This document shows, piece by piece, positions 11,951 through 23,215 of a stretch of DNA of 64,000 bases. The DNA lies in contig JAMPIV010000581.1 in NCBI GenBank assembly GCA_024509875.1, forward strand, positions 1,116,501 to 1,180,500, in the 5' to 3' direction. Within the stretch, counting starts at the first letter, position 1. Each line of letters opens with the position of its first letter. A model generated the notes under the pieces. The model saw nothing but the letters and a program-made list of their open reading frames with translations. It was not told the origin of the DNA and made no database searches. Both the position numbers and the translations under genes were made by a program. Origin of the DNA: Oreohelix idahoensis. Taxonomy: Eukaryota > Mollusca > Gastropoda > Stylommatophora > Oreohelicidae.

Positions 11951-13067
11951 CTGGTTTAACGGAAAAAAATACACTTGTTAATGCATTCTGAGTTGACAGG
12001 AGAACACAAAGGCATAACCTTGTTAATACAAACTGGTTTGACAGGAGAAATCAGAGATGTACACTTGTTAATATAAAACCGCGCTGGGCTATTTAGTTCA
12101 AATGATGACGTGTGTGACCGCATGGCCTTCCACGCTAGCATTATCCCTACTACTTCCACGTATAGCATTTATACGTGCTATAATATGCTACATAAAAGAA
12201 TGACAGACCTCAAAAGCAAATAAGACGTTTTTACACAAAACGCAGTATCATTCAAAGTTTAGTTGGCAGTTACTGCTCTGACAGGGCAAACGCAGGTCAG
12301 TCCCAGATAATAATGAATTGCTTTTATGCGCGGAAAGTCGGAAATGAATGATTGTGTGATCTGGTTTTTTTTAATCCAATTGTTAAGTTGGAAAAGATCA
12401 CTCATGTGAAAAAAGTCGAAATAACAGAAAGTCGTGTGAAAAAAGTCGAAAACAGAGAGTCGTGTGCAGAAATTGTACCGTGTGGAAAAAAAAAACGGGA
12501 CTGTGGAAAAAGGCGGGAAAAAAAGAAGAAATAGTATAAATAGAAGAGATGTGGGCGATAGGCAGAGATTTCAGGATTTATGATTCCAATGATACCATGA
12601 TTTTAGATTAGAGGATTTTTACAGATAGCGTTAGGTGAACTTCGTCTTTGAGGATATCAAGACAAGTTTTTATTTTGAGTAGACAAGTGTGTATATTATT
12701 CAGTTGGATTATTATATTTTTCATTTTTGATAAACAACCATCATTTTGTGAAATTTACAGTGTTTTTCTAATAACATCAATAAACTTTAATATAATTGTC
12801 TACTGAATTGCTGTTTGTGGAAATTTACAGTAAATTATTTTGGATATACGTTGTTGTGCTGAAACTGTTTTGCTTATCACCAAACTCAAAGGGAAGAACC
12901 TACCTGGGAAGAAGAAGAAAAATAAGTGAAGGTCAAGTATTACCATCTCTGGCGGAAGGCCAGTTAGCACTTGAACCACAACAACATATAAAAGATTAAC
13001 TCTGACTAAATAAAATCAATATAACTACTAGTGCCGTATAACCTACACGGCCACATATCTTCAAATT
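11951..13067. other. intron-like, no gene seen
   Basis: AT-rich DNA upstream of the EGF exon on the minus strand. A small duplication (GTGTGAAAAAAGTCGAAA at about 12406 and 12433) is the only pattern. No domains were recognised. Confidence 0.45.
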
Positions 13068-13282
13068 GAATGCGCAGGTCACGGCATGTCAGAAGAGTTC
13101 AGGATCATCACTGGTGTAAGACAAGGTGATATCCTATCACCTTACCTTTTCATACTCCTCATGGATGATGTCATCAAGGCATGTAAGGAGAGAACAAGCA
13201 AGTATTCAGTGGGGTACTGGAAGATGAGACAGGTCTACATTTCGGAGCTGGCATTTGCTGATGATGTTGCCCTGATTGCTAA
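13068..13282 (+). pseudogene. LINE RT palm fragment
   Basis: This plus-strand frame contains ITGVRQGDILSPYLF, LMDDVIKACK and the catalytic LAFADDVALIAKS, that is RT motifs from the GVRQG block to the FADD active site of an RTE-like LINE. It is cut at both ends and no other part of the same copy is visible. From 13283 a separate 40-bp sequence leads into the satellite. Read on the minus strand it ends GGGAACGACTAAGTAAGTAAG, which resembles the tail of another LINE. Confidence 0.82.
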
Positions 13283-13325
13283 GTCTTACTTACTTAGTCG
13301 TTCCCCTTCTGCCGTGAGGTGTAGA

Positions 13326-13654
13326 GGTAACAAAGTCACAGATGACAATTAACTAAGTCACTAATTACAATTAACTAAGTCACTGACGACAATTAACCAA
13401 GACACCCACGACCTTTAACTAAGTCACTGACGACAATTAACTAAATCACTGGCGACAATTAACTAAGGCACTGACGACAAATAACTAAGTCACCTACAAC
13501 CGTTAACTTAGTCACCGACAACAATGAACTAAGTCACCGACGAGAATAAACTAAGTAAATGACAACAATTAACTAAGTCACTGACGACAAATAACTACGT
13601 CACTGACGACAATTAACTAAGTCACTGACGTCCATTTACTAAGTCACTGACGAC
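13326..13654. repeat. 22-bp satellite, block a
   Basis: Head-to-tail 22-bp monomers with consensus GTCACTGACGACAATTAACT plus AA, about 15 copies and moderately diverged. This is the left edge of an array that continues at 21962 after the LTR retrotransposon. The last five bases (ACGAC, 13650-13654) form the left copy of that element's target-site duplication. Confidence 0.95.
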
Positions 13655-16084
13655 TGTCGTGAAACATTCTAAATCCACATATATAAATTAAAAGGTAAAT
13701 GTAAAGCCTAACACATTAATTCAATATAAGGAAATAAGAATGGTAAAGAACAATGCTGTCGTAATGACTGTACTCGAGATCCCCCTTTTTCTACTTCGTC
13801 TGAAAATTGTAACGCTTTCACGTTTGATAGTAAAGCCTATAGCAGCATACACGCCTTTCTAACAATAAAACGTGTACTGTATTTCTTAGAAAACCTTGAG
13901 ATACGCAAGCTGATTAATGACCTAAATTAATACTAGCATTAATTTCATTTTATACACTGCGTAACGAAAAGACAGATGGACTTAGGATAGATAGAGAGAG
14001 AGGGCTGAACGGAGGACGCATGCAACACTAACACGCAGTCGCTCGATATACAATTAATGCCACCCCCAACACGCGAAAGGCATGAAGCACTAACTTTTTT
14101 CAGATGGACAGTGATAAAAAACACTACCCATACGAGAGTTAGGTTTAAAAACCTGTAAAATGCTTATTAGGAAACATGACATTCTACTGTTTTATGTCTA
14201 AACTCCTGACATTAGTCTGACAGTACAGCAGACACCATAAAGTTTGGAAGTGAGGAGGTGGTAACAGCACGACTATCCTAGAAGAAAATACATATTTTGA
14301 ACGCAGCCACTTAGCCCCATTAAAATTTATATATTTGGGTTCCTTAGGACTTGCTGACAAAGAATATGTTAAGTGTTACGCAAATAGTCTAGAAATTAAC
14401 AAATTATAGCCATAATACTAGAGTGAGGGTGTCAGACAACACCAAATAATAATCGCACAGTGGCATGTTTTGAAACCACCATTTTACGGGAAATAGGCCA
14501 CCATGTTAAATCCTATTTGATTGGATAGAAGTAAATGTAAGGCGAAACACGATTAGTCGGACTACAAATACTAATTTGTTGTTGTTAGGGGAAACGGTAG
14601 TAGGGGTACTTTTTTTGAAAAGCTGTGTAAACATGGCCCGATTGGTTAGACCCGCCAATATAGTCACTTAGGAGCGTCAGTTCAGTGCCACATTTTAAAA
14701 TAAACTTACTCAGAAACAGTGCGTTGAGAACCAGCTTATATTTTTCTCTAAATAAAAGCCTGGGACAGAGGCAGATCGGAATTTGTGCCATATTCATCGC
14801 CAGTCAACGTATTTGTGTATTATTTCCATGAATTGTGGTAAGCTTGACATATTTGATATCTTTTTAATAAAAATTGAATGTAAATTGATAATTTATGTCT
14901 GTATATGTGCGTGGTTCAGTAGCAAACATGAGGCAAGGCCTAGATAGTGCTCCAACCTGAACAGGACGTGTCGGAGAAAAGTAAAACTGCATGGAATTGC
15001 CAAAAAATACACTGACACCTATCTTATTGACTAGAAGGAACTAATGCTGGAATTGCAGAGGCGTAGTAACCATTAGGGAGGAGTATACTGGTGTAAATTG
15101 TTTCTGATGAAGCTAGCAGTTGGCCTACCGCTCTGAACTCAGTGTTTGTTATGTATTGTGTTCAGTGTGGAAATAGATTATAAATTAGTTCTGATGTAGG
15201 AGGTACAACCTTCTTGTTTCAGGGACCGTGGTCCTAAGTTATTGAAGCAGCACCTGGTCTGAGTTTTGCTGAATCCAGAGGCTGATAGCATACTCCTTGG
15301 TCCAGATAGCGACTAGTGAGGTGTCTCAAGAACACGGTGAAGCAAGCGAGCAGAGGAGTCTGTATCCTACCGCCCTCACAGAAGATAAGATTCTGTGGCC
15401 AGAGCAGCTCAATCCTATGTGCCCCCCTCAAAAATTGACAGTAGATTAATTAAAGAGGGACAATAAATTGTTTCAATTGACAGGAACTGTGAACTTTTCC
15501 CAATACTATTCCCACCATAAGCAAACACTTGAAGTCATGATGAAAAACAACAACCAAGCTTGAACAAGCCAGTATTACCTCATAGTACCACTTCACAACT
15601 TACACACATAGGATAATAATAATAAAATATGTCAATACAAAGATCATAACTATAAATTGTGTACATATAAATTGTAATTACATTTGATTGTGATTCCTGG
15701 TTCACTGTGTAGTTGAATCAGGATATCTATTATTGAAAGGAATTAATACATATATTTTTAACCTTTAACACTTGACTCATTTAAGATAGTCTTATAGAGT
15801 GTTTTATGTGTGTGAGTGTCACAGTGTTGTAAAGTGTTGTGGAATAAATTAAATTGTTTATCTGTCTGTTGTTGTTGTGACTTACACTTCATCATTTTCA
15901 TAACCCTAGACATTCAACGTAGTCATCACAATATTCCAGAATAATTCTGACTGAGGTATAAATGTGGTAGCAAGTAAGGTTATCTGTAAAACACTACACC
16001 TATTAGATACAAATACCTTCACAGCTGATCTCAGTCAGTACACTAAGTCCCCTATAAATATTAATATCATCCCACTTTACCACA
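13655..16084 (+). repeat. 5' LTR of Gmr1-like copy 1
   Basis: 2,430 bp, TG...CA. It pairs with 19531-21961; by eye I count roughly 25-30 single-base differences (about 1%) and few indels, indicating a recent insertion. Candidate poly(A) signals include AATAAA at 15843-15848. The minus-strand frames conserved in both LTRs are explained by LTR identity, not coding constraint. Confidence 0.95.
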
Positions 16085-16089
16085 TATAT

Positions 16090-16109
16090 TGGGGTCTCGC
16101 TCCTGGGAT
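16090..16109 (+). promoter_or_regulatory. primer-binding-site-like sequence
   Basis: TGGGGTCTCGCTCCTGGGAT lies five bases after the 5' LTR. It starts with the TGG that complements tRNA CCA and is followed by TATTGAAC, reminiscent of a T-loop complement. It resembles a tRNA-Pro PBS but with extra bases, so the tRNA assignment is tentative. Confidence 0.55.
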
Positions 16110-16273
16110 ATTGAACTTTCTCCTATTATATATATTGGGAATAATAACAATTTAAAAGGTATCCTTGGGTGAAAATAAATAAGGTTGAGCTCTCAGTGCC
16201 TGTGGTTGTCCTTGGATATTTAGTAGAGATTGAATTGTTTAGTTAGATATTGTTTACATTTACCTGTTAGAAA

Positions 16274-17497
16274 ATGGCGGACCTGGCCAAATTTCGATCT
16301 GCTGCTGTGCAGACTGCAAAAGAGTTAGGAATGGAGGGACAAGTTATGATTGCTTATGTCACTACTGAATGTGACAAATTTATTGAACGCGAAGAAAGAA
16401 GATTAGAAAAAGAGGCTGAAAGAATGTTAGAGGCGGAAAAAGAAATTAAGAGGCTGCAGATTGAGGCTGAGGCAAAGAGATTGCAGATTGAGGCTGACAA
16501 AGAGGCTAAAGCATTGGAGGCGGATCGTGAGGCGGAAATAAAGAGGCTCCAGTTGGAAGAGAAAAAGGCTGAAAGGGAAGCAGAAGAAAAAAGATTAGCT
16601 GCAGAAAGGGAAGCCGAGGAAAGAAGACAGGCTGCAGAAAGGGAAGACAAGCGATTAGCTGCAGAGAGGGAAGCAGAAAAGGAGGAGAAGAGATTACAAA
16701 GGGAACATGAGTTACGACTAAGAGTGTTTGAGTTTCAAGGCCATGCTCCTGAAAATGGTTCCAGTCCCTTTACCTCCGATGCTACTGCTAGTCAGGGAGC
16801 CTCAACCTCAGCTATGAATTTTCATTTAGATCATTTTGTTGAGAAAGAAGATGATATTGAGAGCTATCTAAATAGATATGAACTATTAGCTACCATGTAT
16901 GGGTTAGAAAGAGAAAGGTGGAGCTTAAAGTTATCTCAAGGGCTTCGTGGGGCAGCTTATGAAGTTTTTGCCAAAATGAGCAGAGGTGATCAAGAAAATT
17001 ATGACATGCTAAAGCAGGCTCTTTTGTTAAGATATGAAAAGAACGCAGAATTTTATAGGAAAAAATTTAGGAATGCTAAACTACTGTCAGGTGAAACCTA
17101 TCACCAGTTCTCTGCACGGTTAGAGACATACTTGGAGAAATGGACTTCTCTGGGGAAAACCCAAGATCTTAAGGAAATGATCCTTATAGAACAACTAAGA
17201 GAGTCCATGGCTCCAGACCTGAGAAAGTTTCTCATGGAACAAGGTGCAGAGAGGCTGGGTGAGTTACTAAATGTTGCTGAAAGGTATCAAGCAGCTCAGG
17301 CAGAAGTATCAGGTAACAAAAAGAAACAGGTAGACAATTATCAGGCACCACACAACTTTAATGAATTTGATCATAGAGATCAAAACAAAGGTAAGCACCA
17401 GTTTGATAGGCCACGAAATGACTATCAAAATAAAAACCCACAATTCAAAGAAAGGAAATATGATAATAGGAAACCCTTCAGACAGGAAGGAAAATAA
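16274..17497 (+). CDS. Gag polyprotein with SCAN-like capsid
   Basis: This 407-residue frame encodes the structural protein that would build the cytoplasmic particle. Residues about 35-150 are a Glu/Lys/Arg-rich coiled coil with short repeats (AEREAEE type). Residues about 182-343 form an alpha-helical capsid domain related to SCAN/Gmr1 gag, with YGLERERWSLKLSQGLRG, YDMLKQALLLRY and MEQGAERLGELL as landmarks. The C-terminus is basic and Asn-rich. A TAA at 17495-17497 is followed at once, in the same frame, by a CCHC zinc knuckle, so the natural product may once have been longer. The ATG is 190 bp after the LTR. Confidence 0.9.
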   Translation: MADLAKFRSAAVQTAKELGMEGQVMIAYVTTECDKFIEREERRLEKEAERMLEAEKEIKRLQIEAEAKRLQIEADKEAKALEADREAEIKRLQLEEKKAEREAEEKRLAAEREAEERRQAAEREDKRLAAEREAEKEEKRLQREHELRLRVFEFQGHAPENGSSPFTSDATASQGASTSAMNFHLDHFVEKEDDIESYLNRYELLATMYGLERERWSLKLSQGLRGAAYEVFAKMSRGDQENYDMLKQALLLRYEKNAEFYRKKFRNAKLLSGETYHQFSARLETYLEKWTSLGKTQDLKEMILIEQLRESMAPDLRKFLMEQGAERLGELLNVAERYQAAQAEVSGNKKKQVDNYQAPHNFNEFDHRDQNKGKHQFDRPRNDYQNKNPQFKERKYDNRKPFRQEGK

Positions 17498-17656
17498 TGT
17501 CAAATATGCAGGATGCATAATCATAATACTAGTGAATGTGGTAGGAAAGTTCCTCCATATCACGCGGCATGCATGATAACAGTGGACAAGGGGAAGAAGA
17601 AACTGACAGAGAATCATATAAATCTTCAACATCCCCCATCTGTGAAGAAGTGAAAT
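17498..17656 (+). pseudogene. Gag CCHC zinc knuckle after in-frame stop
   Basis: Directly after the gag TAA, in the same frame, lies CQICRMHNHNTSEC, an exact C-x2-C-x4-H-x4-C nucleic-acid-binding knuckle. The frame continues about 38 codons further to a TGA near 17656. It overlaps the protease frame, which is offset by -1, the arrangement of a gag-pol frameshift overlap. I saw no convincing slippery heptamer. Whether the TAA is a mutation or a readthrough stop cannot be told here. Confidence 0.8.
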
Positions 17657-18708
17657 GTAACGGGGCCAAGGTTAGGTGCCTTTACGATTCAGGTTTAGAA
17701 TATGACTCAGTTGTGAGTGCAACCCTAGTGCACCCGGAACGGTATACCACAGAGAAAGTGGAGATACAAGGGGCCGTAAAGGGAATATCCACCATGACAC
17801 TTCCCGTAGCCGAGATCAATGTAGAGACAAGGTACGTGGAAGGAGTGATTAGAGCAGCCGTGTGTGACGACCCTAATTACCCGCTGGTGTTAGGAAGCAA
17901 ATATGTTTTTCTAGGAAGCCCGGTAAAACCTGTGGTAATGGCCACGCTTCAGGTCAGGTCGACCCCTAGTAGAAAGGAGGAGGAACCACCACTAGTTTAT
18001 TCTCATAAGCAGATGAGAAAGGCCCAGGCAAAAGATAAAACATTAAAACCTTGCTTTGGTAAATTGCCAACAAGCCATGCACACCCTAAGAAAGGACAAT
18101 TTTATTTGAAGGAAGGACTGCTCTTCAGGAAAGCTAGAACAGGATCCAAAGAACAGGGACAATTGGTATTGCCAACCCCCTACAGAGAAGAAGTGATGGC
18201 ACAAGCTCATGTTGTACCAGACGGTGGACACCAGAGAAATGGGACAACCCGTCAAAGGACATCGGAAAAATTCTATTGGCCCCAAGTAGCTGCTGATATT
18301 GCACAATTTGTGGGGGCCTGTGAAAAATGTAGCAAGGTACAGTCCCCAAGTTGGGAAAATCATAATCAGATGCCAGCCAAGCATTCTGAAACATATGGGC
18401 CTAACAATAACAAGGAAAATAACAATAATAAGGTTGACATAGAGGATAGGTATCCACCTTCCCCCCAACAGTGTTCACCCAAAATATTTAGATTCGCAAC
18501 TCTGAGAAGGGCATCCAGAGAAAATAGAAACTCAGACCAGTCAACCCAGGAACAGTTTGAAGCCGCTGTTAGGGAGCTGGCTGACATTGACATTGAAGAT
18601 GATCCGCCTAAGTTAAAACCGAAACAAATTGTTAACAGAAGAACAGTGGGCAGTGGACGAGTGAGCAATTTGGAAAATGCTCACAGCGCTTCACAATATG
18701 GCTATTAA
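17569..18708 (+). CDS. Protease plus integrase zinc finger, with novel tail
   Basis: This 379-residue frame begins with a retropepsin-like domain: the catalytic motif LYDSG (Ser in place of the common Thr) near residue 41, then VVSATLV and a flap and C-terminal half ending YVFLGSPVKP. A linker leads straight to the integrase N-terminal region: KDKTLKPCFGKLP, YLKEGLLFRK, and an HHCC finger made of AHVVPDGGH and CEKC near residue 245. The DDE core should follow but is absent. From about residue 265 the protein changes to an Asn-rich, then acidic/basic stretch that I do not recognise. RT and RNase H are not encoded in frame. Confidence 0.85.
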   Translation: MHDNSGQGEEETDRESYKSSTSPICEEVKCNGAKVRCLYDSGLEYDSVVSATLVHPERYTTEKVEIQGAVKGISTMTLPVAEINVETRYVEGVIRAAVCDDPNYPLVLGSKYVFLGSPVKPVVMATLQVRSTPSRKEEEPPLVYSHKQMRKAQAKDKTLKPCFGKLPTSHAHPKKGQFYLKEGLLFRKARTGSKEQGQLVLPTPYREEVMAQAHVVPDGGHQRNGTTRQRTSEKFYWPQVAADIAQFVGACEKCSKVQSPSWENHNQMPAKHSETYGPNNNKENNNNKVDIEDRYPPSPQQCSPKIFRFATLRRASRENRNSDQSTQEQFEAAVRELADIDIEDDPPKLKPKQIVNRRTVGSGRVSNLENAHSASQYGY

Positions 18709-19513
18709 CTTAGCCTTAAAAGGGCACTGGTGACATTGGTAGTCACCCGACCCTACACCGTCCAAGGGGAAGTAGTGTTCGGACCCTGGATGGAGATAAC
18801 CCACACATCTTATAGCAATGCTAAGGGCGAATTGATTTCTGATGCAGAAACTCATTTCCCCACATATTATCTTAATTCACCAGATTGTCGGTAGGTGGAA
18901 CTATAGTTGGTGAATATGGCCTCCATTTGAGTGGCACATTATAGAACATTATAAATATATTATTAGAAGGGTGTTTCCACATTCAATCACGCCTGAGATC
19001 AGACCAATTGTTGGCTGTGAACATTTCGGAGGAGCAGAGTGTCTCCATTGTTGCCTTTTTGAATTGAGGATAGTCCGAGTGTTTATTAAGGCTGATCAGG
19101 AAATATTGGACCCCCTACCCAACTCAGATATCACCCTATAGATCAACTCCTCATAACGTACAAATTGAGGAACATCTAATATTCTCGGGACATGTCATTG
19201 AACAGACTCAGAGAAGGAAAATGGTGAATATTGATTGCTAAGCAGTAGTAAGACAAGCCGTAACCCTTGCAGCTGTACAGTAACATATCTGAAATGGATT
19301 CTTGGATTGCAGAGGTCTGGGGCAGATTTCTTGAGTCGTGCCTACTTTGAATTGACCCACCTGCATTAATCCATGATCATAATGAAATCAGAGAAACGTT
19401 GATGCAGATTTTCTAAGCCGTCATCCGTGCGATGAAAATCAAAGAAATCACCAGGCATAGACATAAATTTCTCTATGTGTAAGTAGAATTATAGACTGAC
19501 GTATAACGTCTGT
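18709..19513 (+). other. decayed internal region of Gmr1-like copy 1
   Basis: No long frame survives. Near 19318-19345 the plus strand reads GADFLSRA in one frame, similar to the ADALSR block that ends many Gypsy RNase H domains. This would fit RT-RNase H once lying after integrase. The identification rests on a few residues. Confidence 0.35.
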
Positions 19514-19530
19514 TTTAAGAGGGGAGAATT
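19514..19530 (+). promoter_or_regulatory. polypurine tract
   Basis: AAGAGGGGAGAATT sits immediately before the TGTCGTG start of the 3' LTR, as expected for the plus-strand DNA primer of LTR retrotransposons. Confidence 0.8.
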
Positions 19531-21961
19531 TGTCGTGAAACATTCTAAATCCACATATATAAATTAAAAGGTAAATGTAAAGCCTAACACATTAATTCAA
19601 TAGAAGGAAAGAAGAATGGTAAAGAACAATGCTGTCGCAATGACTGTACTCGAGATCCCCCTTTTTCTACTTCGTCTGAAAATTGTAACGCTTTCACGTT
19701 TGATAGTAAAGCCTATAGCAGCATACACGCCTTTCTAACAATAGAACGTGTACTGTATTTCTTAGAAAACCTTGAGATACGCAAGCTGATTAATGACCTA
19801 AATTAATACTAGCATTAATTTCATTTTATACACTGCGTAACGAAAAGACAGATGGACTTAGGATAGATAGAGAGAGAGGGCTGAACGGAGGACGCATGCA
19901 GCACTAACACGCAGTCGCGCGATATACAATTAATGCCACCCCCAACACGCGAAAGGCATGAAGCACTAACTTTTTTTCAGATGGACAGTGATAAAAAACA
20001 CTACCCATACGAGAGTTAGGTTTAAAAACCTGTAAAATGCTTATTAGGAAACATGACATTCTACTGTTTTATGTCTAAACTCCTGACATTAGTCTGACAG
20101 TACAGCAGACACCATAAAGTTTGGAAGTGAGGAGGTGGTAACAGCACGACTATCCTAGAAGAAAATACATATTTTGAACGCAGCCACTTAGCCCCATTAA
20201 AATTTATATATTTGGGTTCCTTAGGACTTGCTGACAAAGAATATGTTAAGTGTTACGCAAATAGTCTAGGAATTAACAAATTATAGCCATAATACTAGAG
20301 TGAGGGTGTCAGACAACACCAAATAATAATCGCACAGTGGCATGTTTTGAAACCACCATTTTACGGGAAATAGGCCACCATGTTAAATCCTATTTGATTG
20401 GATAGAAGTAAATGTAAGGCGAAACACGATTAGTCGGACTACAAATACTAATTTTTTGTTGTTACGGGAAACGGTAGTAGGGGTACTTTTTTTGAAAAGA
20501 TGTGTAAACATGGCCCGATTGGTTAGACCCGCCAATATAGTCACTTAGGAGCGTCAGTTCAGTGCCACATTTTAAAATAAACTTACTCAGAAACAGTGCG
20601 TTGAGAACCAGCTTATATTTTTCTCTAAATAAAAGCCTGGGACAGAGGCAGATCGGAATTTGTGCCATATTCATCGCCAGTCAACGTATTTGTGTATTAT
20701 TTCCATGAATTGTGGTAAGCTTGACATATTTGATATCTTTTTAATGAAAATTGAATGTAAATTGAAAATTTATGTCTGTATATGTGCGTGGTTCAGTAGC
20801 AAACATGAGGCAAGGCCTAGATAGTGCTCCAACCTGAACAGGACGTGTCGGAGAAAAGTAAAACTGCATGGAATTGCCAAACAATACACTGACACCTATC
20901 TTATTGACTAGAAGGAACTAATGCTGGAATTGCAGAGGTGTAGTAACCATTAGGGAGGAGTATACTGGTGTAAATTGTTTCATATGAAGCTAGCAGTTGG
21001 CCTACCGCTCTGAACTCAGTGTTTGTTAAGTATTGTGTTCAGTGTGGAAATAGATTATAAATTAGTTCTGAAGTAGGAGGTACAACCTTCTTGTTTCAGG
21101 GACCGTGGTCCTAAGTTATTGAAGCAGCACCTGGTCTGAGTTTTGCTGAATCCAGAGGCTGATAAAATACTCCTTGGTCCAGATAGCGACTAGTGAGGTG
21201 TCTCAAGAACACGGTGAAGCAAGCGAGCAGAGGAGTCTGTATCCTGCCGCCCTCACAGAAGATAAGATTCTGTGGCCAGAGCAGCTCAATCATATGTGCC
21301 CCCCTCAAAAATTGACAGTAGATTAATTAAAGAGGGACAATAAATTGTTTCAATTGACAGGAACTGTGAACTTTTCCCAATACTATTCCCACCATAAGCA
21401 AACACTTGAAGTCATGATGAAAAACAACAACCAAGCTTGAACAAGCCAGTATTACCTCATAGTACCACTTCACAACTTACACACATAGGATAATAATAAT
21501 AAAATATGTCAATACAAAGATCATAACTATAAATTGTGTACATATAAATTGTAATTACATTTGATTGTGATTCCTGGTTCACTGTGTAGTTGAATCAGGA
21601 TATCTATTATTGAAAGGAATTAATACATATATTTTTAACCTTTAACACTTGACTCATTTAAGATAGTCTTATAGAGTGTTTTATGTGTGTGAGTGTCACA
21701 GTTTTGTAAAGTGTTGTGGAGTAAATTAAATTGTTTATCTGTCTGTTGTTGTTGTGACTTACACTTCATCATTTTCATAACCCTAGACATTCAACGTAGT
21801 CATCACAATATTCCAGAATAATTCTGACTGAGGTATAAATGTGGTAGCAAGTAAGGTTATCTGTAAAACACTACACCTATTAGATACAGATACCTTCACA
21901 GCTGATCTCAGTCAGTACACTAAGTCCCCTATAAATATTAATATCATCCCACTTTACCACA
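19531..21961 (+). repeat. 3' LTR of Gmr1-like copy 1
   Basis: 2,431 bp, colinear with the 5' LTR and ending CCACA at 21961. One candidate poly(A) signal is changed (AGTAAA at 21720 against AATAAA in the 5' LTR), but other AATAAA motifs remain. Confidence 0.95.
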
Positions 21962-23215
21962 ACGACAATTAACTAAATTACTGACGACAATTAACTACGG
22001 CACTGGCGTCCATTAACTAAGTCACTGACGACAATTAACTAAATCACTGACGACAATTAACTAAGTTGCCCACGACCATTATCTAAGTCACCGACAACAA
22101 TTACCTCAGTCACCGACGACAATTAACTAAGTCATTGACAACAATTAACAAAGTCACTGACCACAATTAACAAAGTCGTTGACGACAATTAACTAAGTCA
22201 CTGACGATCATTAATTACGTCAATGACCACAATTAACAACGTCACTGACGACCATTAACTAAGTCACTGACGACAATTAGCTATGTCACTGACGATAATC
22301 AACTAAGTCACAGACGACAACGAACTAAATCACTGACGACTTAACTACGTCACTGACAACAATTAACTACGTCACTGACGACAATTAACTACGTCACTGA
22401 CGACAATTAACTAAGCCACAGACGACAATTAACTATGTCACTGACGAGAATTAATTAAGTCAATGACGAAAACTAACTATGTCATTGATAATAATTAACT
22501 AATCCATTAACGAGAATAAACTACGTCGCTGACGACAATTAACTAAATCATTGACGACAATGAACGACGTCACTGACGAATATTAACTAAGTCACTGACG
22601 ACAATAACCTAAGTCACTGACGAAAGTTAATTACGGCACTGACGATAATTAACTAAGTCATCAACGACCATTAACTAAGTCACCGATGACAATTAACTAA
22701 GTCACTGCTGACAATTATCCAAGTCACTGACGACAATTAACTACGTCATCCACGAACATTAACTAATTCACCGATATCAATGAACTAAGTCACAGACGAC
22801 ATTTAACTATGTCACTGACGAAAATTAACTAAGTCACCGACGACAATTAACTAAGTCACTGACGACAATTAGCTAAGTCTCTGACGACAATAACCTAATT
22901 CACTGACTACAATTAGCTAAGTCACCCACGACCATTAACAAAGTCACCGACTACAATTAACTAAGTCACCAACGACAATTAACTAAGTCACGGACGAAAA
23001 TTAACTACGTCACTGACGACAATTAACTTAGTCGCTGACGACAATTAACTAAGTCACCGACGACATTTAACTAAGTCACTGAAGACAATTAATTAAGTCA
23101 CTGAAAACAATTAACAAAATCACTGACGACAATTAACTACGTCACTTACGATATTAAACTAAGTCACAGACGACAATTATCTAAGTAACTGACGACCATT
23201 AAGTAATTCACTTCA
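21962..23215. repeat. 22-bp satellite, block b
   Basis: Continuation of block a, dominated by monomers of the form GTCACTGACGACAATTAACT plus AA. The register restarts with ACGAC, the duplicated target of the LTR element. Monomers diverge by a few bases each and show occasional one-base length changes. It ends where the inverted LINE begins. Confidence 0.95.

Larger units (their letters stand above)
13655..21961 (+). mobile_element. Gmr1-like Gypsy LTR retrotransposon, copy 1
   Basis: An 8,307-bp element with 2.43-kb direct LTRs that start TGTCGTG and end CCACA, flanked by a perfect 5-bp duplication ACGAC (13650-13654 and 21962-21966) within the satellite. Between the LTRs, in order, are a PBS-like site, a coiled-coil/SCAN-like gag, a CCHC knuckle, protease, the integrase zinc finger, an unrecognised tail, a decayed stretch and a polypurine tract. 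Protease followed directly by integrase is the Gmr1 pol order (PR-IN-RT). RT and the integrase core are missing, so it is non-autonomous. Confidence 0.93.

Noticed and set aside
14585..21308. Conserved small minus-strand ORFs (70 and 65 codons) present twice
   Set aside because: They are duplicated only because both LTRs of one element carry them; no domain or coding bias.
21720..21725. Loss of the poly(A) signal in the 3' LTR of Gmr1-like copy 1
   Set aside because: Other AATAAA motifs remain in the same LTR, so no functional claim is justified.
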